In this document: positions 8,049-15,326 of the stretch, piece after piece
Position numbering within the stretch: the first letter of the stretch is position 1
How the letters are laid out: every line of letters starts with the position of its first letter
Assembly (NCBI GenBank): GCA_030591685.1
Contig: JAUVAX010000023.1
Coordinates: forward strand, 1 to 37,587
Source: Pseudobdellovibrionaceae bacterium
GTDB lineage: Bacteria; Bdellovibrionota; Bdellovibrionia; Bdellovibrionales; UBA1609
Length of the DNA: 37,587 bases
Direction: 5' to 3'
Notes under the pieces: generated by a model
Told to the model about the DNA's origin: nothing
The model's database searches: none
What the model saw: the letters and a program-made list of their open reading frames with translations, nothing else
Program-made: the position numbers and the translations under genes

Positions 8049-8101
8049 CATAACCCCAGTCTTCAAAAAAGTGGGGCCGCCTGTGTTTGCATTCACTGAG
8101 A

Positions 8102-8569
8102 TCAACGCTTTCCTAAAGTAATGCTCTTATGAAACATTGAGTTGGAGCTCTTTGAGTATGTAAAGGATTCCGTTCCAATTTTTACAAGACCCACTTCTCT
8201 TTGAAGGTCAAAATCGTATTGACCGGCAAACTGTATTGGGCTCACTTTGAAACGCATAAACTTCTCTAGGCCCATATAATCAGTTTGTGAAACATCTGGC
8301 TCCATCACCATCCCCAGCACAAGTTTATTTTTATCTAAACTAGGTTCATCAAATATTTTCATAAATGATTTGCTGTAGAAAATAGTTCGACCGGTGTCTC
8401 TTGATCTAATCTTAACATCGATGTACTTATAGGAATGATCTCCTGTTGTGTTTTTTTGTGTAATGCAAAGATCAACATTTCGTTCATTCAGTTGATAGCA
8501 GTTTTCGCTGCCCCACACAGTAGCAGAGCTAAGCGTAAGTAATGAAATCATTACGAGTGAGTTTTTCAT
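8102..8569 (-). CDS. small secreted protein of unknown function
   Basis: I do not recognise this 155-residue protein. It starts at ATG 8569 with an excellent GGAGGA site upstream. Residues 1-20 form a signal peptide (MKNSLVMISLLTLSSATVWG). The mature part has two cysteines near its N-terminus (ENCYQLNERNVDLC), which could form a disulphide, and no transmembrane helix. It looks like a small periplasmic or secreted beta-rich domain. A hairpin terminator follows it, so it is probably transcribed alone. It is divergent from the LuxR-type regulator gene, with which it shares a 113-bp control region. Confidence 0.7.
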   Translation of the reverse strand: MKNSLVMISLLTLSSATVWGSENCYQLNERNVDLCITQKNTTGDHSYKYIDVKIRSRDTGRTIFYSKSFMKIFDEPSLDKNKLVLGMVMEPDVSQTDYMGLEKFMRFKVSPIQFAGQYDFDLQREVGLVKIGTESFTYSKSSNSMFHKSITLGKR

Positions 8570-8596
8570 CTTTTCCTCCGTCTGTTTTGTTCTTAC

Positions 8597-8622
8597 AAGG
8601 AAGGCAACTAACGTACTTCCTT
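8597..8622. promoter_or_regulatory. inverted repeat in divergent control region
   Basis: AAGGAAG (8597-8603) and CTTCCTT (8616-8622) are perfect 7-bp arms with a 12-bp spacer. They lie between the divergent secreted-protein and LuxR-type genes. The site is a candidate operator, possibly for autoregulation by the LuxR-type protein. Confidence 0.35.
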
Positions 8623-8682
8623 CTTACCTTTACTTTATCGATTAAATAGGCGAAAATCTAAATAGACCATGGGGGTTGAATT

Positions 8683-9186
8683 TTGAACGATTCTAATTAC
8701 ATTGAAAAAATTACTGACTCAGAAGTAATCGGTATTTGTGTAAAGTCCCCTGATGGAACAGTTCAGTCTCAGAATAAGACCTGTAAAGAAATTTGTGGCG
8801 ACCAAAAATCTAAAATTTGCACAGAGGGCTGCATGGCGCTTTATAAAAAAAACATAGAGGGCACAAGCTGTATTGGCACTCAAACCTTCAGGGCTCAAAA
8901 CACTGGCGACAGCCTCTACGACATTGTGATGTTAAACGATGGCGAGCAGTTAATAACTATACTTTGCTTGCTGAACGAAAAGCACAAAACTGACATTGAG
9001 TACTTTAAGCAGTTTGGGCTTACAGGTAGAGAGTTAGAGATTGTAGGGTTAGTCATACAGGGGAACACAAACAAAGAAGTATCAGAAAAACTTTTTATTT
9101 CAAAATCTACAATCAAGAGTCACCTCAACAGTATTTACCGAAAAATACCAGCACACGCTGTCACGGTGTTACGAAAAAAGCGTTAA
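8683..9186 (+). CDS. LuxR-type transcriptional regulator with Cys-rich sensor domain
   Basis: This 167-residue protein starts at TTG 8683, preceded by GGGGGT at a good distance; no in-frame ATG is available nearby. The C-terminal part (about 107-160, FGLTGRELEIVGLVIQGNTN then SEKLFISKSTIKSHL) is a LuxR/GerE helix-turn-helix. The N-terminal part has seven cysteines: Cys19, 34, 38, 46, 50, 63 and 95. Two of the pairs are CxxxC. Such a pattern could bind an iron-sulphur cluster or another metal, or act as a thiol switch. It has no receiver domain with a phosphorylatable aspartate. Its position next to the nap-like operon suggests respiratory or redox control, but this is inference. Confidence 0.82.
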   Translation: MNDSNYIEKITDSEVIGICVKSPDGTVQSQNKTCKEICGDQKSKICTEGCMALYKKNIEGTSCIGTQTFRAQNTGDSLYDIVMLNDGEQLITILCLLNEKHKTDIEYFKQFGLTGRELEIVGLVIQGNTNKEVSEKLFISKSTIKSHLNSIYRKIPAHAVTVLRKKR

Positions 9187-9264
9187 AACTTTTTTGAGAG
9201 CGCACGGCCGTGTAGTTTTTTAATCACATTTGCGGTGTTCTTTTTTTACGAAAAGAAAAGTTTT

Positions 9265-9290
9265 AGTAGTGCCAACCTCTCGGCACTACT
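9265..9290 (-). terminator. hairpin between convergent luxR-type and protease genes
   Basis: AGTAGTGCC (9265-9273) pairs perfectly with GGCACTACT (9282-9290) around an 8-base loop. On the minus strand it is followed by AAAACTTTTCTTTT, and on the plus strand by a weaker tract. It lies between convergent genes and may end the protease transcript. Confidence 0.45.
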
Positions 9291-9316
9291 CACTAAAAAT
9301 TAAGGGCCATAAAGCT

Positions 9317-10531
9317 TTATTGGTTTAATACGGTCGCCAGTGCATTTATTACCCCAGCCCCTTGGGCAGAGATAGAAACGCCAAGGTCATCAGCAACCAG
9401 TCCTTGGCTTGAACTGGCAATGCGTAGAGCTTCTACTCCGGCCACATGGGGTGCTGCCATTGAGGTGCCGCTAATGGTGTTATAGCCTCCGTTTTTCCAG
9501 GTGGAGTAAATAGAAACTCCAGGGGCCGCATAGTCTTGAGAGGTGAGTCCAAAATTAGACCAAGAGGCAAAGTTATCAGCACTGTCAGTCGCTGAAACAG
9601 CAATCACTGAAGAGTATCCAGCGGGGATATAATTTGCGATATTAGCCCCGCTGTTTCCGGCAGCAACAACAACAGAGAGGCCGGCTGTAACGGCGGCCTC
9701 TATGGCCGTTTTCATTGGAGAACTTGCATCGGGGTCACCAGAGGCGCCAAGGCTCATGTTTATCACTTGCGTGCCAGCGTTAATGCACTCATAAATACCA
9801 TCAGTCACGTCAGATAAGTATCCGGACCCTCTGCGATCAAGAACTTTAACAGCATACAGGCCGGCCTCTGGGGCCACCCCACCGGTACCAATAGAGTTAT
9901 CTAAAGCCGCAATGGTGCCGCCCACATGTGAACCATGCCCATTGTCATCGTTCCATTTAGATGGGGTAACAGCCCCCTTCATCCTAACGTAGTTGCGGCC
10001 GCCAACGATGTTAGCCGCTAAATCGGGGTGATCATCATTTACACCAGTATCAACGACACAAACGGTAACTCCCAGGCCACGGTTTATGCTATTTGCAGCG
10101 GTGGCTTGAATGTGCGAAATCCCCCAAGGGGTTTGTTGAGGAGGTGGTGAGGTGTCTCCGCCGCCACCGCCGTTGCCGGGCTTGTCTGGTTTTTTTGTTG
10201 GTTGAACTAAGCTTAAAACGGTGTCTTCAAACACAGAAATTTCTTGGAATTTATGCTGAAGTCCCTTGAGGGCTTGGCTGGGGACATTGGCCACAAGTCC
10301 ATTTATAAAATCCATTTCTCGAATTACGTGTCCGCCACTTCGAGCAATTTCTTGGGCCACAGGGCCAAAATCTCCATTAAGGATGATAAGGCGAGAGTTC
10401 ATAGCGTTTGCCGTGGCTGGTTTGCTATTTAAGAGGGACTCGGCTTCAGAAAGGCTTTTTTGTTGATCCTTAGTGCAGCCTACGCTGAAGGCTAAAGCGG
10501 CTAGTAGTGATAATGTAGTGACGGCTTTCAT
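9317..10531 (-). CDS. subtilisin-like serine protease lipoprotein (peptidase S8)
   Basis: A secreted serine endopeptidase of 404 residues. The signal peptide ends in a lipobox with Cys19 (SVGC), so it is probably attached to a membrane on the periplasmic side or exposed at the surface. Residues about 46-110 look like an I9-type propeptide, followed by a Gly/Pro-rich linker (112-134). The S8 catalytic triad is intact: Asp161 (VVDTGV), His199 (NGHGSHVGG) and Ser357 (SGTSMAAPHVAG), with oxyanion Asn293 (AAGNSG). The start ATG 10531 has AAGGAG 10 bases upstream. The gene is monocistronic. Likely roles are nutrient or prey protein degradation, or envelope processing; the sequence does not say which. 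Confidence 0.92.
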   Translation of the reverse strand: MKAVTTLSLLAALAFSVGCTKDQQKSLSEAESLLNSKPATANAMNSRLIILNGDFGPVAQEIARSGGHVIREMDFINGLVANVPSQALKGLQHKFQEISVFEDTVLSLVQPTKKPDKPGNGGGGGDTSPPPQQTPWGISHIQATAANSINRGLGVTVCVVDTGVNDDHPDLAANIVGGRNYVRMKGAVTPSKWNDDNGHGSHVGGTIAALDNSIGTGGVAPEAGLYAVKVLDRRGSGYLSDVTDGIYECINAGTQVINMSLGASGDPDASSPMKTAIEAAVTAGLSVVVAAGNSGANIANYIPAGYSSVIAVSATDSADNFASWSNFGLTSQDYAAPGVSIYSTWKNGGYNTISGTSMAAPHVAGVEALRIASSSQGLVADDLGVSISAQGAGVINALATVLNQ

Positions 10532-10980
10532 ATTAAGACTTCTCCTTATGATGATTATGGTAAAAAACAGATACCATCTTACTCAGCAAGGGGTATGCCA
10601 GGGCACCCCCGGGGAGCCCATTGATTATACAAACAAACCTTTAAGTATTTAACGAGCGTTTATTCGTCGAGCGTAAATGAGCATGACAGGTGTCAAAAAA
10701 ATTTACATGCGCGACCGGTTGTGGGGGCTCTTTTTGGGGTGTTTTAGTCTAAAGCCTTTAGCGGGAGAGGGCCGCTTTAGGCTCTAAATTTAAACGACTC
10801 TTCAAGGGCTTTATATAAAAGGGGTTTTAAAAAGCGGGCCCTGATGTGCAAAGGTATAAGGGGCCAACGGGTTTTTTTGTAGGGGTTTCAAATTTCAATT
10901 CTAAGGTTGTGTTTTAGATCAGTTAGGAGCATATAGGTTTCGTAAAACAGGTTAATAAACTAAAGGGTTTACCCGAATAT
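10532..10980. other. non-coding region between divergent protease and exporter genes
   Basis: This gap of about 450 bp contains no supported gene. It includes a quasi-palindrome at 10601-10619 (GGGC, then CCCC/GGGG, then GCCC, with one A-A mismatch) and the dyad TGACAGGTGTCA at about 10684-10695. It should carry promoters for both flanking genes, but I could not assign a convincing -35/-10 pair. Confidence 0.5.
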
Positions 10981-10992
10981 TTGAGATATAAA

Positions 10993-12414
10993 ATGAATAC
11001 AAAAAATCAAGAAACCGAATCATTAACAGAACATGTACAGAACATATCGACCTTTGTGAGGGCTGCTGTTCGGTTGGGCTGTCGGTATTTGGCCGTTGGG
11101 GGCCCGACCTCTCGGCTCGAGGTTCAAATACAAAAGGCGGGCCGAGAGCTGGATTATATTACCGAGGTTTTCACGACTCCTACGGGGGTGTTTGTCTCGG
11201 CCGTTTCGCCAAAAAGCAAAAAAGTAGTGACTTTTGTGGGGCGAGTAAAAGAGGTTTCTTTTAATTTAAATAAGTTGGACGTTATGGAGAGCTTGATACA
11301 GAAGCTCGGAGCGGGCGAAACCACACCCGAAGAGGTTTTAAAATTTATAAAAGACCAAGACCTTAGAACAAAAGGAACAGTTGTTTATATAAAATTTGTG
11401 GGGGCCTTTGTTGTGGGGGCTTTATTTGCGCTTATAAGTTACGGCTCTATTGCCGTTGCGGGGCTGGCCGGCGTGATCACGTTATTTTTACATTTACTCT
11501 CAGGGCCCATCACGATTAAATATAAATTAAACCCGATATTTTCGACCTTTTTAGCCAGCTTTATTGGGTTTGGTGTTGCCGCTCTCTGCTCCCATGCTTT
11601 TAAAGTCCCCATGGAGGCCGTCGCTTTAGGTGGATTAGTTATTTTAGCCCCTGGTTTGGCTATCACCACGGCGATCAGTGAAATTGCAGAGCAAAATTTT
11701 GTTTCAGGCATTGTAAAGCTTGTAAATAGCGCCATTAACTTATGTGGAATGCTTGTGGCCTATTTAATAATACTCGATATCGTTAAATATTTAAATTTAG
11801 AGATACTACCTAGTGACATGGTTCGGTCTGTTGGGTACCAGGGGGCATATTTCTTGCGCCCACTTCTGCATGGCGGGATTCTTTTAGGGGTGTGTATGGT
11901 TTTACAAGTGCCGAAAAGAGCCGTTTTAGGGGTCATGATTACGGGGTTTATTAGCTGGGTAGTGGTACATCAATTCAATGACCCCGGCATGTATGTTACG
12001 GCGACTTTTTTAGCCACTCTGTGTGTAGGGGTTGTGAGTATGATTTTTGGTTCTTACTTTAAACTGCCGTCACAGATATTCTCTGTGCCGGGTATATTAA
12101 CCCTGGTCCCAGGGGTGATGGCAATGACGTCCTTTCAATCTTTAGCGGCTTTGCGCTCAGAGGGTTTAGAGGTGGGGATGAAGGTGATATTAATATCATC
12201 AAGTATAGTTTTTGGACTTTTTATGGCACGGCTACCGTTTACTCTCGGTAGTGACGAGGAATTTGGGCTAGAGCCCATCCCCGATCCGAGCGCCTTTTCA
12301 AAGCTACACCCCCATGGTGTTACAGACAAAGAGCTTTCTGAGGAGTTGTTTGAAAAAACACCTGAGGACACCGTTAGCTCAGGTCCCGCGTATACAATCA
12401 GTGTCATAAATTAA
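10993..12414 (+). CDS. thrE: threonine/serine exporter family protein (ThrE-type)
   Basis: Predicted inner-membrane exporter of threonine and serine, or of a related small metabolite. ATG 10993 is chosen; a TTG four codons earlier (10981) is possible, and neither has a strong ribosome site. The N-terminal cytoplasmic domain (about residues 10-115) carries the family features: VGGPTSRLEVQIQKAG, then TTPTGVFVSA. About ten membrane segments follow in two groups, matching the fused arrangement of the YjjP-like and YjjB-like halves. The second group contains LPSQIFSVPGILTLVPGVMA, typical of the family. A hydrophilic tail of about 50 residues ends the protein. Substrate is inferred from family only. 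It stands alone. Confidence 0.85.
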   Translation: MNTKNQETESLTEHVQNISTFVRAAVRLGCRYLAVGGPTSRLEVQIQKAGRELDYITEVFTTPTGVFVSAVSPKSKKVVTFVGRVKEVSFNLNKLDVMESLIQKLGAGETTPEEVLKFIKDQDLRTKGTVVYIKFVGAFVVGALFALISYGSIAVAGLAGVITLFLHLLSGPITIKYKLNPIFSTFLASFIGFGVAALCSHAFKVPMEAVALGGLVILAPGLAITTAISEIAEQNFVSGIVKLVNSAINLCGMLVAYLIILDIVKYLNLEILPSDMVRSVGYQGAYFLRPLLHGGILLGVCMVLQVPKRAVLGVMITGFISWVVVHQFNDPGMYVTATFLATLCVGVVSMIFGSYFKLPSQIFSVPGILTLVPGVMAMTSFQSLAALRSEGLEVGMKVILISSSIVFGLFMARLPFTLGSDEEFGLEPIPDPSAFSKLHPHGVTDKELSEELFEKTPEDTVSSGPAYTISVIN

Positions 12415-12545
12415 ATTTTTTTGAGCATGAAGAGGGGCTTATAAAAGTTTGCGATGACTGTGTCCTTACAGAGGCGCTAATGAGGTTTACTTTTTAAGAT
12501 CTACTGGGTATTGAGGAAAAGAGTAAACGGGCAGGGCGAGAGGTT

Positions 12546-12575
12546 TTGAGCTTCAAAAAGCTTCAAAGATATAAT
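12546..12575 (+). promoter_or_regulatory. sigma-70-like promoter for the zinc-ribbon protein gene
   Basis: TTGAGC (12546-12551) and a perfect TATAAT (12570-12575) are separated by 18 bp. Transcription would start near 12582, giving a leader of about 64 bases with a GAGGAG ribosome site before the GTG start. The spacer contains AGCTTCAAA-type direct repeats. Confidence 0.6.
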
Positions 12576-12645
12576 ATATTAACAACAGCAGCAAAGAGAG
12601 CCAGAGAGGCTTAAAGAATCAAGGTTTTTACTAGAGGAGTGTTGC

Positions 12646-12990
12646 GTGAGTGAGTTGCCAAATTGCCCCCAGTGTTTATCAGAGTACACCTATGAAGAGA
12701 GAGAAAGGTACCAATGCCCCGAGTGCGGACACGAGTGGTTTGCTCCGTCGGAGTCTGAAGCTGACCAGCCAGAGTCCACGGTTAGCGATGCTTACGGCAG
12801 CCCTCTTCAAGATGGGGACACGGTGACCGTAATTAAGGACCTTAAAATTAAGGGGTCCTCCTTGGTAGTCAAAGTGGGCACAAAGGTCAAAGGCATTCGC
12901 CTTGTTGATGGGGATCACGATATTGATTGTAATATAAAGGGCATAGGGGCTATGCAGTTAAAGTCCCAATTTGTTAAAAAGGTAAAATAG
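12646..12990 (+). CDS. yjdM: YjdM/PhnA-like zinc-ribbon protein
   Basis: A small cytoplasmic protein of 114 residues starting at GTG 12646, seven bases after GAGGAG. The N-terminus holds a zinc ribbon, CPQC and CPEC (residues 8-11 and 25-28), and the C-terminal domain follows the PhnA/YjdM pattern: [20 protein letters not shown], then [20 protein letters not shown]. The name PhnA comes from the phosphonate region in E. coli, but the family is widespread without phosphonate genes, and its biochemical role is not settled. Here there are no phosphonate genes nearby. Slightly acidic linker residues join the two domains. The family call is secure, the function is not. Confidence 0.9.
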   Translation: MSELPNCPQCLSEYTYEERERYQCPECGHEWFAPSESEADQPESTVSDAYGSPLQDGDTVTVIKDLKIKGSSLVVKVGTKVKGIRLVDGDHDIDCNIKGIGAMQLKSQFVKKVK

Positions 12991-13008
12991 TTTTTTAAAA
13001 GCCGACGA

Positions 13009-13941
13009 CTAAAGCTCGGGTTCTTGAGAAACACTGGCGGCAACAACAACAACGTTGTCTAAAAGGACACCATCCTCCATTTTTTTGTTTTTATCGTTTG
13101 AGAAATACCCTTCGTCTAATGAAACAGAGAGTCTAAATGAAAAGCTCCCTCCGTCTTCTTTTAGGTGAGGGTAATCATTGAGATTAATTAAAAAGGAAGC
13201 AAATTTCCAGTCAGTGATCGCGTAATTATCGATATTATCATACCTTCGATTAAGGCCAAATCCTTGTTCAAAGCCGGTGAAGACTCCATCGAGGATTTCA
13301 CCAAGCCAGTGCCGCTCCCAGGAATCTCTGTTCGAAACACTATTACACATATCGTTGGTATCATTGCAAACATCAAGACGAATAGTCTCGGGGACTTTTT
13401 CATTTGAAAAGTTGGAGAGTGATATTGAATCCTCAAGGCCTATTGGTAAATAATAAAACTGAACAACAACCCAACTATAGATATTTACATCAATGGGTAA
13501 GGTGGTTGAGGTTAAGTAAATTTCGTGGGTACTTCCGCCGGCTCGACCACTAAAAACCAATGCCCTTTGCTCTTCGTCGTTCGGGGGGCCTGCCATGGAG
13601 CGCATGGGGCCCATTTCGTCTCTTGAGCGAATGATTGTATCTAAATCACTCCCCGTGCCGGAACTGTCGTTAAATAGTTTTGACCATTGAAAGTTATCAT
13701 CATCACTAATGTTATCCCTTTCGAAATCATCCTTAAAAACCAGACAAAGACCTGTTGTGGGCCCAACTATAAAGTCGCTACAGGAAGGCAGAGCATCAGG
13801 GTTTATTGGCTCTATAGCAAGGTCTTCAACCGAGAGGTTTGAAACGCTGGCGGGGCTAAAATCAACATCTGTGCACGCCGTAAGGCCGCCAATTAAAACA
13901 AAACAACTAAATGCCTGAGATACTTTAACTCTTAGATTCAT
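13009..13941 (-). CDS. secreted lipoprotein of unknown function
   Basis: A 310-residue lipoprotein. I chose ATG 13941, which gives a clear signal peptide with lipobox LTAC, and has a G-rich stretch just upstream. The reading frame is open for 68 more codons upstream, but that part lacks a signal and looks non-coding. The mature protein begins with Ser/Asp-rich sequence and then CLVFKDDFERDN, a pattern often seen at the start of secreted jelly-roll or lectin-like domains. The rest is acidic and aromatic, without catalytic motifs I recognise, and two cysteines lie close together (DVCNDTNDMC). It is convergent with the zinc-ribbon gene with only 18 bp between them. Confidence 0.72.
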   Translation of the reverse strand: MNLRVKVSQAFSCFVLIGGLTACTDVDFSPASVSNLSVEDLAIEPINPDALPSCSDFIVGPTTGLCLVFKDDFERDNISDDDNFQWSKLFNDSSGTGSDLDTIIRSRDEMGPMRSMAGPPNDEEQRALVFSGRAGGSTHEIYLTSTTLPIDVNIYSWVVVQFYYLPIGLEDSISLSNFSNEKVPETIRLDVCNDTNDMCNSVSNRDSWERHWLGEILDGVFTGFEQGFGLNRRYDNIDNYAITDWKFASFLINLNDYPHLKEDGGSFSFRLSVSLDEGYFSNDKNKKMEDGVLLDNVVVVAASVSQEPEL

Positions 13942-14373
13942 TATAACCCCCCGCCTGTATATACGTAGTAAAATTGCAATATTGAGACCACGTGTAAGGG
14001 CACTACTGTGGAGATGAGTGTCAACAGACCACTTTGTTGTCAAAATTGTAGGCAAATTTTCAGGTTTAAAGTTTCTTTTTGCGTGGTTTAAGACATGTAG
14101 TTTTTTAGCCAAAGGGCACACAGAAATAGCCTGAGTTGGTCTCAAAAGGAGAGAAGTATGCAGGGTAGAATTATTAAAGTATTTCGCCCATAAGTTTTAG
14201 GTTAATGAGCAAGTTTTTGAACGCTCAAGCGACCCTTGAAAAAGGAGTGCCTCACATCGAGACTGTTTTTTAAAGAAGTTTAACAAAGCTTTAACTGTTA
14301 AACCTAAACTTTGGTCTAGCATGTGCCGATGTGTATTCTGCTGTACTTACTTTAGCTTCCTTAAGGGGGGCAT
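13942..14373. other. 432-bp divergent control region
   Basis: This region separates the divergent lipoprotein and prepilin-like genes. Its left part is an open frame continuing upstream from the lipoprotein, but without a signal peptide or ribosome site. Its right part holds an inverted repeat (14278-14303) just upstream of a possible promoter (14311-14339). No RNA gene was recognised. Confidence 0.5.
14278..14339 (+). promoter_or_regulatory. inverted repeat and promoter before the prepilin-like gene
   Basis: GTTTAACA (14278-14285) and TGTTAAAC (14296-14303) are perfect arms around a 10-bp spacer. Eight bases later come TTGGTC (14311-14316) and TATTCT (14334-14339), 17 bp apart, a modest sigma-70-type promoter. 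The position directly upstream of -35 is typical of an activator site. Start codon is at 14374, after AAGGGGGG. Confidence 0.45.
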
Positions 14374-15081
14374 ATGAACTGTAAACGTTCGTCTAATATA
14401 TTAGATGACAGCTCGGGATTTAGTTTGGTTTCTACCCTAGTAGCAACTGCTATCTTGAGCATTTTGTCCGTATCGTTGATGACTTTAATGTCTCAGCAGG
14501 GTCGGTCTATGAATTACTTAGAAGACAGAATGTCTAGAATAAGTTTTACTAAAAATTTGAGCATGTACCTGTTAGAAAAGGCGGCCTGTGAGCAGAGCCT
14601 TAATGGGGTGGAGGTAGGAGCAGACCCTTCTGTGGTTGAAATAAAAAAAGCTGATGGAACAGTACTATACTCTTCTAGCCCCACGTCATCTAAAAATAAA
14701 TATGATCACCTGGAGATTAAGAAAATAACAATGAAAAACATGACGGTTGGCACCGGCCCGTCCTCAGGAATGGTTGAGGTGAATGTTGTGGTTAAAAGTA
14801 AAAGGAGTACCCTGGGGCTAAGTGGAGAGCTTACTCTTCAGGCCACAACAAGGGTTTTGACCGACGGGTCTTCAAATATAATTGGGTGTGGGTCCGGAGG
14901 AACGGGAACTGTGACACAATATAATAATGGCAGTAATTTGGGCGCGCACGACTTTTGCTCTATGTCACATGTTGGTAATGCAGAAGACAGTCATTTTTGT
15001 CGTATAACAAAACTGAGCGACGGGACCTGGAAAAGGATAAGCCATGGGACCGGCTGTTGGATCTCCTGCATTGATTTTTAA
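14374..15081 (+). CDS. prepilin-like protein (type IV pilin/pseudopilin N-terminus)
   Basis: A 235-residue protein with a class III signal: a short leader ending at Gly15, followed by FSLVSTLVATAILSILSVSL. Prepilin peptidase would cut before Phe16 and the hydrophobic helix would insert into a pilus or pseudopilus. The usual Glu at position +5 is Ser20, which is seen in some minor pilins or pseudopilins placed at the tip. The remaining part is a variable globular domain. Its C-terminus has four cysteines and an aromatic stretch (CSMSH, CRITK, GTGCWISC), possibly disulphide-linked. No other pilin genes are adjacent. Start ATG 14374 has AAGGGGGG upstream. Confidence 0.75.
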   Translation: MNCKRSSNILDDSSGFSLVSTLVATAILSILSVSLMTLMSQQGRSMNYLEDRMSRISFTKNLSMYLLEKAACEQSLNGVEVGADPSVVEIKKADGTVLYSSSPTSSKNKYDHLEIKKITMKNMTVGTGPSSGMVEVNVVVKSKRSTLGLSGELTLQATTRVLTDGSSNIIGCGSGGTGTVTQYNNGSNLGAHDFCSMSHVGNAEDSHFCRITKLSDGTWKRISHGTGCWISCIDF

Positions 15082-15160
15082 GGACATATGTTGATATTTT
15101 AAACCTACTATTAACGATATATAATAAAATTTAAATTGTTATTTATTTCACGCTTTACTT

Positions 15161-15203
15161 GCCTTTCAATGGACCCGAGCAGGCGAGAGGTCCTCGTTAA
15201 GGC
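15161..15203. other. nested inverted repeat, possible structured RNA or terminator
   Basis: GCCTT (15161-15165) and AAGGC (15199-15203) enclose GGACC (15171-15175) and GGTCC (15189-15193). Five unpaired bases lie on each side between the two stems, and the apical loop has 13 bases. It lies in the 245-bp gap between the convergent prepilin-like and hflC genes. On the plus strand an A/T-rich tract follows. Confidence 0.35.
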
Positions 15204-15326
15204 TAAAAATAATTTTAAAGCGCTCTGTTTTATGTGTTGTCTAAAAAAAAGCGATCCCTCAAAACTTATTATGGATACAAAAGAGATGTTCTTTTATATA
15301 AAAGCACTAAGTTTTAAAGGGCTTAC

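Larger units (their letters stand above)
7702..8101. other. 400-bp control region of the nap-like operon
   Basis: No convincing gene lies here. Reading toward napA, it holds the terminator of the preceding gene (8013-8048), a pair of 14-bp direct repeats (7896-7931), and a small palindrome GGTATGATACC (7769-7779). On the minus strand that palindrome overlaps the space downstream of a TTGACC that could serve as a -35 element. I saw no clear FNR box of the form TTGAT-N4-ATCAA. Confidence 0.6.

Noticed and set aside
9203-9212. Palindrome CACGGCCGTG after the LuxR-type gene, considered as a terminator
   Set aside because: It would leave only a 3-bp stem around a 4-base loop, too weak despite the following T-rich stretch.
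13942-14145. Extension of the unknown lipoprotein by 68 residues
   Set aside because: The shorter start at 13941 gives a clear lipoprotein signal with a G-rich site; the extension would bury that signal and has no ribosome site.
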